From: Endobacterium cereale
GTDB lineage: Bacteria > Pseudomonadota > Alphaproteobacteria > Rhizobiales > Rhizobiaceae
Direction of reading: 5' to 3'
NCBI RefSeq assembly: GCF_009617585.1
Contig: NZ_WIXI01000045.1
Coordinates: 186,001 to 250,000 of the forward strand
Length of the DNA: 64,000 nt
Positions 25,676 to 33,611 of the stretch are shown in pieces; within the stretch, counting starts at the first letter, position 1, and each line of letters starts with the position of its first letter. Position numbers and translations under genes: made by a program. The notes under the pieces were generated by a model. That model did no database searches, was not told the origin of the DNA, and was given only the letters and a program-made list of their open reading frames with translations.

Positions 25676-26164
25676 TCAGTAAGGCGAATTGCAGACGGCG
25701 CGTACGCCGGCGCGTGGCACATAGGTGTTATCCGAAGCGCGATAGCTGCGGTAACGCTGCTCGCACCAACGAACGTGGGCCGAAGACGAGCTGACGCGCG
25801 GGCTGCCCTGATTGATGGCGCCGCCGATGATTGCACCGGTGGCGAACGCTGCCAACGGGAACCAGTAACCATTGTGGTAACGATAGCCCGAACGGCGTTC
25901 GCGGTAACCGCGGTGGCCGTTGTAATAGCCATTACGCTCGAAGCGGCGCTCACGGCGGTCAAAACGACGTTCCGCACGACGATCCCAACGGCGCTCGGCG
26001 CGGCGTTCCCAAGGGCGATACTGCACATCGGTCACCGGAGCGGCGGTGCTGGTCTGCGCGGCAACGGGTGCCGGCATCTGGAAAGCCTGGGCCGGGACAA
26101 GGCCGGTGAGCGTGACGGTAAAGGCGACGGCAACTGTCGCGATGCGCTTGCGGACGTTCATCAT
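25676..26164 (-). CDS. BA14K family secreted protein, copy 2
   Basis: A 162-residue paralogue of the preceding gene: signal peptide ending VPAQAF, an arginine-rich block of near-repeats ([20 protein letters not shown]), the same glycine-zipper segment ([17 protein letters not shown]) and the C-terminal motif [18 protein letters not shown]. The start ATG 26164 has GAGG 8 nt upstream. The RR-rich block should be strongly basic in the envelope and could bind acidic polymers such as LPS or DNA; this is inference. Confidence 0.9.
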   Translation of the reverse strand: MMNVRKRIATVAVAFTVTLTGLVPAQAFQMPAPVAAQTSTAAPVTDVQYRPWERRAERRWDRRAERRFDRRERRFERNGYYNGHRGYRERRSGYRYHNGYWFPLAAFATGAIIGGAINQGSPRVSSSSAHVRWCEQRYRSYRASDNTYVPRAGVRAVCNSPY

Positions 26165-26213
26165 AGATGTTTCCTCAAAATCATTCTTTTCGAATTATCG
26201 GACTGGAAACGTA

Positions 26214-26246
26214 TGATGCCGCCTTCGGGTTCCCAAGGCGGCATCA
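26214..26246. other. strong inverted repeat upstream of BA14K copy 2
   Basis: TGATGCCGCC (26214-26223), 13-nt loop, GGCGGCATCA (26237-26246): perfect 10-bp arms, 50 bp before the minus-strand start. It could be a 5'-UTR structure of that gene or an operator. The adjacent 26247-26457 shows nothing else. Confidence 0.4.
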
Positions 26247-26457
26247 CGAAAGATGAATGTTGGTAAAGGCCTGGTGAGGACGAAGGGTTCGCCAAGTTCG
26301 GTAGCGGGTGCCACAAATTATTACGTGATGGCAGGGGCGCGCCACTGGTTCCCATTGAGAATGTCAGTGCGCAAGTCACCTCAACGCTGTGACCTGACCG
26401 GCATTGCAAGTGCCGGATGCCTCGCTATTGTGAATTGATCCGAACCGGGAGATGTAA

Positions 26458-27189
26458 GTGTCAGACCTGTGGAATTTCTACGCTTTGCGTGTAGACAATG
26501 AACCAGCTTCGATTTTTGTTGATCTTGGGATCGCCAAAGATGCTCCACTGGCTTCGTTCCCCAACATGGCATATTTGCGGGTCAGGATGAATAATCCGCG
26601 ACCTGACGGGCTTTCCAGCCAAGAGGAATTTGATACTCTTGTTGAAATAGAAGATCGGGTTGCCCAACAAATCAAGCTCAGCGACCAATCCATCTACGTT
26701 GGTCGAAACACGTCCAGCGGAAATCGGGACTTTTATTTTTATACCCGAGATCATTCCATCGAAGATACTCTTCGGGAAATCATGGCAAATTGGCCCGACT
26801 ATGCTTTTCAGACGGGAGAACGAGTCGATGAGGATTGGTCCACCTACTGGCAGTTCCTCTACCCTTCGCCAGCGGATTTTCAGCGGATGGGTAACCGTGA
26901 CGTTGTCAACCAACTGCTAGACCATGACGATCAAATCGATATCCCCCGAAAGATTGATCATTTTGCGGTATTCGTTACACCGGATGGACGAGACGCATTC
27001 GCTCGACACCTCACACTGGAGGGCTATGCGATTTCTGAAACAACCGATGCTGGCGACGATACGTTCAAGATCGCATTCGACAAGGTCGATAGGCCCGATC
27101 AAATTGATGATGTCACGATCGACCTCCTCAACAATGCCCGACAGAATGGCGGCGAGTATGATGGTTGGGGTTGCACGATTGTGAACTGA
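26458..27189 (+). CDS. DUF695-RraB domain fusion protein
   Basis: A 243-residue cytoplasmic protein with two recognisable parts. Residues ~1-130 resemble DUF695 (WNFYALRVDNEPASIFVDLG and SIYVGRNTSSGNRDFYFY); ~135-243 resemble RraB, the RNase E inhibitor fold (LYPSPADFQRMGNRDVVNQL, then IDHFAVFVTPDGRDAF). Such fusions exist in several proteobacteria and their role is untested; the RraB half suggests RNA-turnover control. The start is GTG 26458. Line 26641-26700 is 45% G+C, below neighbours, and the gene is monocistronic, both consistent with transfer. Confidence 0.75.
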   Translation: MSDLWNFYALRVDNEPASIFVDLGIAKDAPLASFPNMAYLRVRMNNPRPDGLSSQEEFDTLVEIEDRVAQQIKLSDQSIYVGRNTSSGNRDFYFYTRDHSIEDTLREIMANWPDYAFQTGERVDEDWSTYWQFLYPSPADFQRMGNRDVVNQLLDHDDQIDIPRKIDHFAVFVTPDGRDAFARHLTLEGYAISETTDAGDDTFKIAFDKVDRPDQIDDVTIDLLNNARQNGGEYDGWGCTIVN

Positions 27190-27277
27190 ATGACCGCAAC
27201 TGGCCCGGCAGCATTTACCTAGCGGGGCCTGCGCCAGAGCTGCCACCTACGCAATTGAGATCGTGCAGCCTGCTCCC

Positions 27278-28369
27278 TTACGCCTCCACAGCCACATCCC
27301 CCTTCGGCCGCGAGCAGCAGGCCAAAATATACCCTTCCTCGATCTCGTCATCCAAAATGCCGCCATTGTGGTTCATGTCCACCTCGCCCGACACCAGCAA
27401 CACCCGGCAGGTGCCGCAAAGGCCGGATTCGCAGGCGGCGCCGATGCGTACGCCATTGGCGCGCGCCGTCATTAAAACCGTCTGGCCCGGCTGGCAGGGG
27501 AATTCCTTGCCCGACATGGTGAAGGCGACATTGGCGAGCACCTCGCCTTCCGCCGCCGTCGAGGGCAGTTCCTCGATTGACGGAAGGGCCGGCGCAAAAC
27601 TTTCCTGATGGTAGTTTTTCATGTCGAAGCCGAGGCTTTCGAGCAGGCCGCGCACCGCCGTCATGAACGGTTCCGGGCCGCAGCAGAACACCGTGCGCTC
27701 CATGAAATCGGACGCGAACATGGTGATCTTGGCCCGGTCGATAATGCCCTGCAAGCCGACCCAGGCGTCATGACGCGGCGAGTTTTCGACGATCAGCCCG
27801 AGCGTCAGTTTTGGCATGTGACGGGCAAGGTCTTCCAGCTCGCGTCGAAAAATGATGTCGGCGGGGGTGCGCGAGCAGTTGATGAAAACGACATCGCTCG
27901 ATGGCGCGCGATCGTTCAAATCTCTGGTCATCGACATCATTGGCGTGATGCCGGAGCCTGCCGAGATAAACAGATACTTTTGACCCGGATGTTTGACGTA
28001 GGAGAAGTCGCCCAGCGGCCCCAGTGCACGGATTTTCATGCCCGGCTTGAGGTTCTCGAACATCCAGCGGGTGCCGATACTGTCCTTCTGCGCCTTCACC
28101 GTGACGGCGACGGTGAAGGGACGCGAGGGGCTGGACGACAGCGTGTAGGTCCGCATCGTCGGTTCCTTCACGCCGTTCGGGCCGACTGGCAGTTCCAGCG
28201 TCACGAACTGGCCCGGCACGTAGCGGAACCAGCCCGGTTTTTCCGGCTTGAAGATAAACGTCATCACATCAGCCGTTTCCGGCGTGACGGAAATGCATTC
28301 CAGAAGCTGCAGCCTTGCATTCCATGGCTGCATCTCGTCGAGGTGCGGATAAGCTGCCGCCATGTTCAT
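27278..28369 (-). CDS. gbcB: glycine betaine demethylase-like reductase subunit
   Basis: A 363-residue flavin/2Fe-2S reductase. An FAD-binding barrel (RTYTLSSSPS) and NAD domain (FISAGSGITPMMSM) precede a C-terminal plant-type ferredoxin domain with C-x4-C-x2-C in ACESGLCGTCRVLL and a fourth Cys in ILACCSRP. It passes electrons from NAD(P)H to a Rieske oxygenase, here the upstream gbcA 40 bp away. The pairing and similarity pattern fit GbcB of glycine betaine catabolism (betaine to dimethylglycine). Related stachydrine or carnitine-type demethylases cannot be excluded. The start is ATG 28369 (MNMAAAYP); a longer frame upstream overlaps the gbcA end. Confidence 0.8.
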   Translation of the reverse strand: MNMAAAYPHLDEMQPWNARLQLLECISVTPETADVMTFIFKPEKPGWFRYVPGQFVTLELPVGPNGVKEPTMRTYTLSSSPSRPFTVAVTVKAQKDSIGTRWMFENLKPGMKIRALGPLGDFSYVKHPGQKYLFISAGSGITPMMSMTRDLNDRAPSSDVVFINCSRTPADIIFRRELEDLARHMPKLTLGLIVENSPRHDAWVGLQGIIDRAKITMFASDFMERTVFCCGPEPFMTAVRGLLESLGFDMKNYHQESFAPALPSIEELPSTAAEGEVLANVAFTMSGKEFPCQPGQTVLMTARANGVRIGAACESGLCGTCRVLLVSGEVDMNHNGGILDDEIEEGYILACCSRPKGDVAVEA

Positions 28370-28409
28370 CTCACGAATTGAAGGTTCAAGCACTGGTGTT
28401 CTGGATGGT

Positions 28410-29654
28410 TCAGGCAACGGCCGAAAGTTTGGCCTGATCGCCCTGCAGGCGGTCCACCATGAATTTCGTGTACCACTCGACGAACTGCATGACGCCGCCC
28501 TCATGCAGTTCGGAATACGGCCCCGGTTCATAGGCCGGCGAGCGGATGCCGAAGGCGTTTTCCTCGACGATCTGGCGGTCCTGGTCGTTGGTCATGTTCC
28601 AGACGTGGGTGAGTTGTTCGATATCGTAATCGACGCCTTCCACCGCATCCTTGTGCACCAGCCATTTGGTGGTGACCTGGGTTTCCTCGGCGCTGATCGG
28701 CAGCACGCGGAAGGAAATCGTGTGGTCGACCAGCATGTGGTTCCACGTCGTCGGGTAGTGGAACAGAAGCATGGTGCCGATATGCGAGATCGTCACGTCA
28801 TCCGACAGCGCACGGCGCACGGCGCGCTTGCCGTCCATCGTGTAACTTTCGGCATCCTCGATCAGCGGCATCCGGGCAACGCGGAACTGGCCGTCCGGGT
28901 GCATATCGAACTTGCTCGGCAGGTTGGCGGCTTCGCAGCGCGCCCAGTGTTCGGAAATCACCGGATCGTCGGCGGCACCCTGCACGCCGGTGGCGCTTGG
29001 CGCTTCCGGGTAGGTGCGGCAGAGTTCCGGGTGGTTGGCGGCGCAGTGGTAGCACTCGCGATTGTTTTCCCAGACGAGCTTCCAGTTGCCCTTTTCGACA
29101 ATGGTGTTCTGGTGCGCGACCTTGGCTTCCCAAAGGCGATGCGGCGCCATGTAAGGCTCGATCTTTTCGCGAACGGGTGCGAAATCCGGGGCCTCGTTGG
29201 CAAGGCAGATGAACACGTAACCGCCGACGGTTTCGCAATGCACGTGTTTCATGCCGAACTTGGACTTGTCGAAACTCTCGTCCATCTGGCGGGCAAACAC
29301 CAGCGAACCGTCGAGATCGTAGGTCCACTGGTGATAGGGACAGACGAGCTTTGCCGATGCGCCGCGTTCCTGCGTGCAGACGCGGTGGCCACGGTGGCGA
29401 CAGGTATTGTGGAAGGCGCGGATCAGCTTGTCCTTGCCGCGCACGATGACGACGGGGTAATCGCCGATCTGCAGCGTGAAATAATTGCCGGCCTTGGGGA
29501 TTTCGCAATCATGGCCGACAAACAGCCAGTCGCGGTACCAGATGGTTTCCATATCGAGCTGGAAGTAATCCTTGTCGATATAAAACGGCTGTTCCAGGCT
29601 GTAGCCCGGACGATGATTTTTCAGCTGTCGCAGAACGTCATTGCGAATATCCAT
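28410..29654 (-). CDS. gbcA: Rieske non-haem iron oxygenase, glycine betaine demethylase-like
   Basis: A 414-residue ring-hydroxylating-type oxygenase alpha subunit. The Rieske centre is C-x-H-x17-C-x2-H, beginning TCRHRGH and ending CPYHQW. The mononuclear iron ligands are the two histidines in ECYHCAANHPEL plus a distant acid. The non-aromatic-substrate subgroup (GbcA, carnitine and stachydrine demethylases) is indicated by the overall pattern and by the GbcB-type reductase downstream. The enzyme would N-demethylate glycine betaine, an osmolyte and carbon/nitrogen source abundant near plants. The start is ATG 29654; upstream in-frame codons lack support. Confidence 0.82.
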   Translation of the reverse strand: MDIRNDVLRQLKNHRPGYSLEQPFYIDKDYFQLDMETIWYRDWLFVGHDCEIPKAGNYFTLQIGDYPVVIVRGKDKLIRAFHNTCRHRGHRVCTQERGASAKLVCPYHQWTYDLDGSLVFARQMDESFDKSKFGMKHVHCETVGGYVFICLANEAPDFAPVREKIEPYMAPHRLWEAKVAHQNTIVEKGNWKLVWENNRECYHCAANHPELCRTYPEAPSATGVQGAADDPVISEHWARCEAANLPSKFDMHPDGQFRVARMPLIEDAESYTMDGKRAVRRALSDDVTISHIGTMLLFHYPTTWNHMLVDHTISFRVLPISAEETQVTTKWLVHKDAVEGVDYDIEQLTHVWNMTNDQDRQIVEENAFGIRSPAYEPGPYSELHEGGVMQFVEWYTKFMVDRLQGDQAKLSAVA

Positions 29655-29984
29655 GTTCCACTCCTCAAATCGTGGGTTGGACCGGGTGCGCCATCCGCAC
29701 CCCAAGCCGGCTTTTACCTGAACATGAGACCGTTATAGCGCGAGCGGGTTTCATCGGCAGAGCGACATTGCGACATGCTCTTCGGCATTGACGACAAAAC
29801 GCATGCCTGACACAAAAGCGACATGTCGGGTTTTGCTCTTAGATATCAGTCCGCTACAGCAACACACGCGCTGCCTGACCATCCCGCTTTGGCGCAAACA
29901 GGCTATTAACAAACATAAAATCGTGGAAACACCCCGTTAACAAACGATTGCTAATCTGCACGCAATCAACGGAGTGGCACCGCT
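29655..29984. promoter_or_regulatory. divergent intergenic region with direct repeats
   Basis: A 330-bp AT-rich gap between divergent gbcA and the 29985 gene. It holds two exact direct repeats TTAACAAAC (29906-29914 and 29937-29945), 31 bp apart (three helical turns), close to the + strand start. Such phased repeats suit a transcription factor. No known consensus (CtrA, GbdR) was matched convincingly. Confidence 0.4.
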
Positions 29985-30593
29985 GTGGAAAGCCCCAAGC
30001 TCAGATATTACGATGCCAGCGCCTGGCGCCCGGTAGCGCCACGGATCAAGCCGGCCGCGCATTCCGAATTTTTGCGCACCGGCCGCATCTCGCGCCATCG
30101 CGACGACTGGTTTCCGCAGGAGCGCCGTTACCTCACCTATGAGGAAGTGGCGACACGCACCGGCAAGAAGCTGGAGACCGCCGGCGAAACCACGCATGAA
30201 CGGCTGAACGCCTTTCACCACGACATCCAGTTTCCGAAAGTGCTGTTTCACCGCACGTTTCCGGAACGGCCGCATCTCGGTTACTGCCATGTGACGGCGG
30301 CCAGCACCTATATGGCGCAGCGCTCGGTCAGCTGGTCGTTCTACATCTGCAATTTTTTTGCCGAGCTTGGCGAGAGCGAGCAGTTTTTCGAGCATATCAA
30401 TGCCGAAAGACGCCGCATGTATTTTGCTGTCGCCATCGAAGGTGAGCCGGGGGCTGCAAAGATGCGCATCAACCGCGGCATTCGAGGCAATGGCGTGCTG
30501 TTCCAAACCAGCAATCCGCATGATGCGCTGCGAAACGTGCTGATGCTGGGCGCGCCTGACAGTGCGTTTCGCGCGATTTTGCAGAAGATGTAA
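29985..30593 (+). CDS. conserved-looking hypothetical protein
   Basis: A 202-residue soluble protein starting at GTG 29985 (MESPKLRYYDASAW). No motif I can name with confidence; the block YMAQRSVSWSFYICNFFAEL and the end NVLMLGAPDSAFRAILQ look structured. It may belong to a rhizobia-restricted family of unknown function. It has its own upstream region with phased TTAACAAAC repeats. Confidence 0.6.
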   Translation: MESPKLRYYDASAWRPVAPRIKPAAHSEFLRTGRISRHRDDWFPQERRYLTYEEVATRTGKKLETAGETTHERLNAFHHDIQFPKVLFHRTFPERPHLGYCHVTAASTYMAQRSVSWSFYICNFFAELGESEQFFEHINAERRRMYFAVAIEGEPGAAKMRINRGIRGNGVLFQTSNPHDALRNVLMLGAPDSAFRAILQKM

Positions 30594-30630
30594 AACGCCC
30601 TACTCAAGACCGGGATGATCGTGACCGCAG

Positions 30631-31005
30631 TCAAACGCGGACAAGATCGGCCGTAAGATAACGTTTCGACAGTTTCTTTCCGCTCTGTTCGAGATAATAG
30701 TTCGGCACGCCATCCTTGAAATGCCAGAGGATGTCGCGAATGGTGCCATGGCCAGCGGAAAACGCCACCGTATCGCCGACATCCATCTGCAGCGGTTCGA
30801 TGACGGTCAGACAGGTCTCGCTGACACTGAATTTTTCACTGCCGAAGCGGATATCTGCCCAGCCATCCTTGCGGGCAATCACCCGAACGACGCGCTGATT
30901 CCGGCTTCTGTCCGATAGCCGCCGGGCACTGTCAGGCTCGGCCAGGGATGGATCGGTTTCGTTTGTCCAGAACAGAATGGCAGATGCGTCTCGGGGATTG
31001 GTCAT
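30631..31005 (-). CDS. hypothetical protein with barrel-like C-terminus
   Basis: A 124-residue protein starting ATG 31005 (MTNPRDASAIL). The C-terminal half contains VGDTVAFSAGHGTIRDILWH and FKDGVPNYYLEQSGKKLSKR, the pattern of a small SH3-like barrel seen in uncharacterised 'KOW-like' proteins. It is divergent from sua5. A start 12 codons earlier is possible. Function unknown. Confidence 0.6.
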   Translation of the reverse strand: MTNPRDASAILFWTNETDPSLAEPDSARRLSDRSRNQRVVRVIARKDGWADIRFGSEKFSVSETCLTVIEPLQMDVGDTVAFSAGHGTIRDILWHFKDGVPNYYLEQSGKKLSKRYLTADLVRV

Positions 31006-31120
31006 GGCCTGCAGTCTGGACGAAGTATGGGGCACCGACAATGCGTGCGCTCGTTCGAGCTGGCGGTTTTCAAATGCAAAAAATATTGCCCCTCCCCCTG
31101 CCGCGCGCTACAGCGTGTGC

Positions 31121-32101
31121 ATGACAGCTGAGATCATCGACGGCATCGGGCAAAAGCAGGCGGCAATCGACGCTGCTGTGGCTATCCTCAAGGATGGGCA
31201 GCCGGTTGCCATCCCCACCGAAACCGTCTATGGGCTTGCAGCCGACGCCACCAATCCGGCAGCGATTACCCGTATCTACGAGACCAAGGGCCGGCCGCGT
31301 TTCAACCCGCTGATCTGCCATATGTCGGATCTTGCGATGGCAGAGCGGCATGCGAAATTCGATCCGATCTCCAGAAAGCTGGCGGAAAAATTCTGGCCGG
31401 GACCGCTGACGCTGATCCTGCCGCTGAAGGAAGACGGGCGCAGCATCCATCCGCTGGCAACGGCGGGTCTCGATAGCGTGGGCATTCGCGTTCCAAAAGG
31501 CTTTACGGCTGATCTGATTGCCGCACTGGACAGGCCGCTGGCCGCGCCAAGCGCCAACACGTCGGGAAAGATCAGCCCGACCAGTGCGCGTCACGTCGCC
31601 GACGATCTTGGTGAAAAGCTTCCCCTGATCATCGACGGCGGATCGGCGCCGGTCGGTGTCGAATCCACCATTTTGCGCGTCGAGGACGGAACGATCCGGC
31701 TATTGCGGCCGGGCGGGCTTTCGGTCGAGGATATCGAGGCTGCCACCGGCCTGACGGTCGAGCGCCGCGAAGGACCGGCGGCGATCATCGAGGCGCCGGG
31801 CATGCTGGCATCGCATTATGCGCCGGGGGCTGCCGTGCGTCTGGACGCAATCCATGTGGAACCGGGCGAAGCGCTGATCCGGCTGGGCGGCGTTGCCGTC
31901 GAGGGCATCGACAAGGCAAAGGCCGTGTTCGACCTCAGCCCGAGCGGCGACCTTGCAGAAGCCGCCGCCAACCTTTTCGATTATCTGAAAAGAGCCGATG
32001 CCACCGGCGCGGACCGCATTGCCGTGACCGCCATTCCGCAACATGGGCTCGGCGAAGCGATCAACGACCGGCTGGTGCGCGCCGCCGCCCCTCGCGAATA
32101 A
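31121..32101 (+). CDS. L-threonylcarbamoyladenylate synthase (Sua5)
   Basis: A 326-residue enzyme with N-terminal TsaC/YrdC domain (PTETVYGLAADATN, KGRPRFNPLICH, APSANTSGKISPTSA) and the additional C-terminal Sua5 domain. It makes threonylcarbamoyl-AMP from threonine, bicarbonate and ATP, the first step of tRNA t6A37 formation. The start is ATG 31121. The neighbouring FAD oxidase downstream (34 bp) could be co-transcribed but is functionally unrelated. Confidence 0.93.
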   Translation: MTAEIIDGIGQKQAAIDAAVAILKDGQPVAIPTETVYGLAADATNPAAITRIYETKGRPRFNPLICHMSDLAMAERHAKFDPISRKLAEKFWPGPLTLILPLKEDGRSIHPLATAGLDSVGIRVPKGFTADLIAALDRPLAAPSANTSGKISPTSARHVADDLGEKLPLIIDGGSAPVGVESTILRVEDGTIRLLRPGGLSVEDIEAATGLTVERREGPAAIIEAPGMLASHYAPGAAVRLDAIHVEPGEALIRLGGVAVEGIDKAKAVFDLSPSGDLAEAAANLFDYLKRADATGADRIAVTAIPQHGLGEAINDRLVRAAAPRE

Positions 32102-32134
32102 AACACAAGACACAAGCCTCTGGGAGAAATGCCG

Positions 32135-33580
32135 ATGGATGTTCCGCAGACCGATGCAATGGTGATCGACACCGCGCTGCTCGACCGCTTTGCCGCCATC
32201 GTCGGACCCGACAATGCGCTTCGCGATGAGGCCGATCTCGCCCTGCGCGTGACGGAAGACCGTGGCCTTTATCGCGGCACCTCGCCGATGCTGCTGAAGC
32301 CCGGCTCGACGCAGGAAGTCGCGGCGATCATGAAACTTGCCAGCGAGACCGGCACGGCAATCGTGCCGCAGACCGGCAATACCGGTCTGGTTGGCGGACA
32401 GACGCCGCGTGCGGGAAAGGCGGACATCATTCTTTCGCTGGAACGCATGAACCGCATCCGCGATATCGATCCGGTGGCGAACGTGCTGGTCTGCGATGCC
32501 GGCGTGATCCTTGCCGAAGTGCAGCGCGCCGCGGAAGAGGTCAACCGGCTGTTTCCGTTGTCGCTCGGTTCGGAAGGGTCGTGCCGTATCGGCGGCAATC
32601 TTTCCACCAATGCCGGCGGCGTGGCGGTGCTTGCCTATGGCAACATGCGCCAGCTTTGCCTCGGCCTTGAAGTGGTGCTGCCGACCGGCGAGATCTGGGA
32701 CGGCCTGCGACGGCTGAAAAAGGACAATACCGGCTATGATCTGCGCGACCTGTTCATCGGTGCGGAAGGCACGCTCGGCGTCATCACCTGTGCAGTCCTC
32801 AAACTTTTCCCACGCCCCGTCGGTCATCAGGTGGCCTTTGCCGGCCTCAATTCCACCGAGGATGCGCTCAAACTGTTCGAAAAGGCATCGAGCCTGTGCG
32901 GGCCGGCGCTGACCGGTTTCGAACTGATGCCGCGCATCGGTGTGGAGTTCACCACAAAACATATCGACGGCGTGCGCGATCCGCTCGAAAGCCCGCACCC
33001 GTGGTACGCGCTGATCGACATTTCCACGTCGGATTCTGCTGAAACCGCCGAGACGATGGTGCATGCCCTGCTGGAGCAGGGTTTCGAGGCCGGTCTGGTG
33101 CAGGATGCGGTGATTGCCTCGTCGGTGGCGCAGGCTCAGGCCCTGTGGCACATGCGCGAAAGCATGTCGGCCTCACAGAAGCCGGAGGGCGGCTCGATCA
33201 AGCACGACATTTCCGTGCCGATCTCAAAGATCCCGGCCTTCATGGCGGAAGCCGAACAGGCTGTGCTGGCGGCCGTACCCGGCGCCCGCGTTTGCGCCTT
33301 CGGGCATCTGGGAGACGGCAATATCCATTACAACATCTCGCAGCCGGTGGGCGCCGACAAGGCGGAATTCCTTGCCCGCTGGCACGAGGTGAACGAGATC
33401 GTCCATGGTCTGGTCCTGAAAGCGGGCGGCTCCATTTCCGCCGAACACGGGATCGGCCAGCTGAAGCGCGACGAGCTTGCCGCGATCCGCTCGGATATCG
33501 AAATGGACCTGATGCGTCGCATCAAACATGCCTTCGATCCTGCCGGCATCATGAACCCGGACAAGGTGATCAGGGCATAG
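32135..33580 (+). CDS. FAD-linked D-2-hydroxyacid dehydrogenase (GlcD/D2HGDH type)
   Basis: A 481-residue flavoenzyme with a VAO-type FAD_binding_4 domain (PQTGNTGLVGGQTP; IGGNLSTNAGGVAVLAYGN) and a FAD-oxidase_C domain ending in GHLGDGNIHYN and EHGIGQLKRDEL. The metal- and substrate-binding His residues of D-lactate, glycolate and D-2-hydroxyglutarate dehydrogenases are in these two blocks. Single-gene context, without GlcE/GlcF, favours D-2-hydroxyglutarate or D-lactate dehydrogenase. ATG 32135 (MDVPQ) is favoured, with GGAG 8 nt upstream; an ATG two codons earlier is too close to it. Confidence 0.88.
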   Translation: MDVPQTDAMVIDTALLDRFAAIVGPDNALRDEADLALRVTEDRGLYRGTSPMLLKPGSTQEVAAIMKLASETGTAIVPQTGNTGLVGGQTPRAGKADIILSLERMNRIRDIDPVANVLVCDAGVILAEVQRAAEEVNRLFPLSLGSEGSCRIGGNLSTNAGGVAVLAYGNMRQLCLGLEVVLPTGEIWDGLRRLKKDNTGYDLRDLFIGAEGTLGVITCAVLKLFPRPVGHQVAFAGLNSTEDALKLFEKASSLCGPALTGFELMPRIGVEFTTKHIDGVRDPLESPHPWYALIDISTSDSAETAETMVHALLEQGFEAGLVQDAVIASSVAQAQALWHMRESMSASQKPEGGSIKHDISVPISKIPAFMAEAEQAVLAAVPGARVCAFGHLGDGNIHYNISQPVGADKAEFLARWHEVNEIVHGLVLKAGGSISAEHGIGQLKRDELAAIRSDIEMDLMRRIKHAFDPAGIMNPDKVIRA

Positions 33581-33611
33581 GGCCGGCACAGCCGACTAGC
33601 GGCCAGCCCTG

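Noticed and set aside
31700..33151. 483-residue - strand frame
   Set aside because: Antisense to sua5 and the FAD oxidase, both of which have strong motifs.
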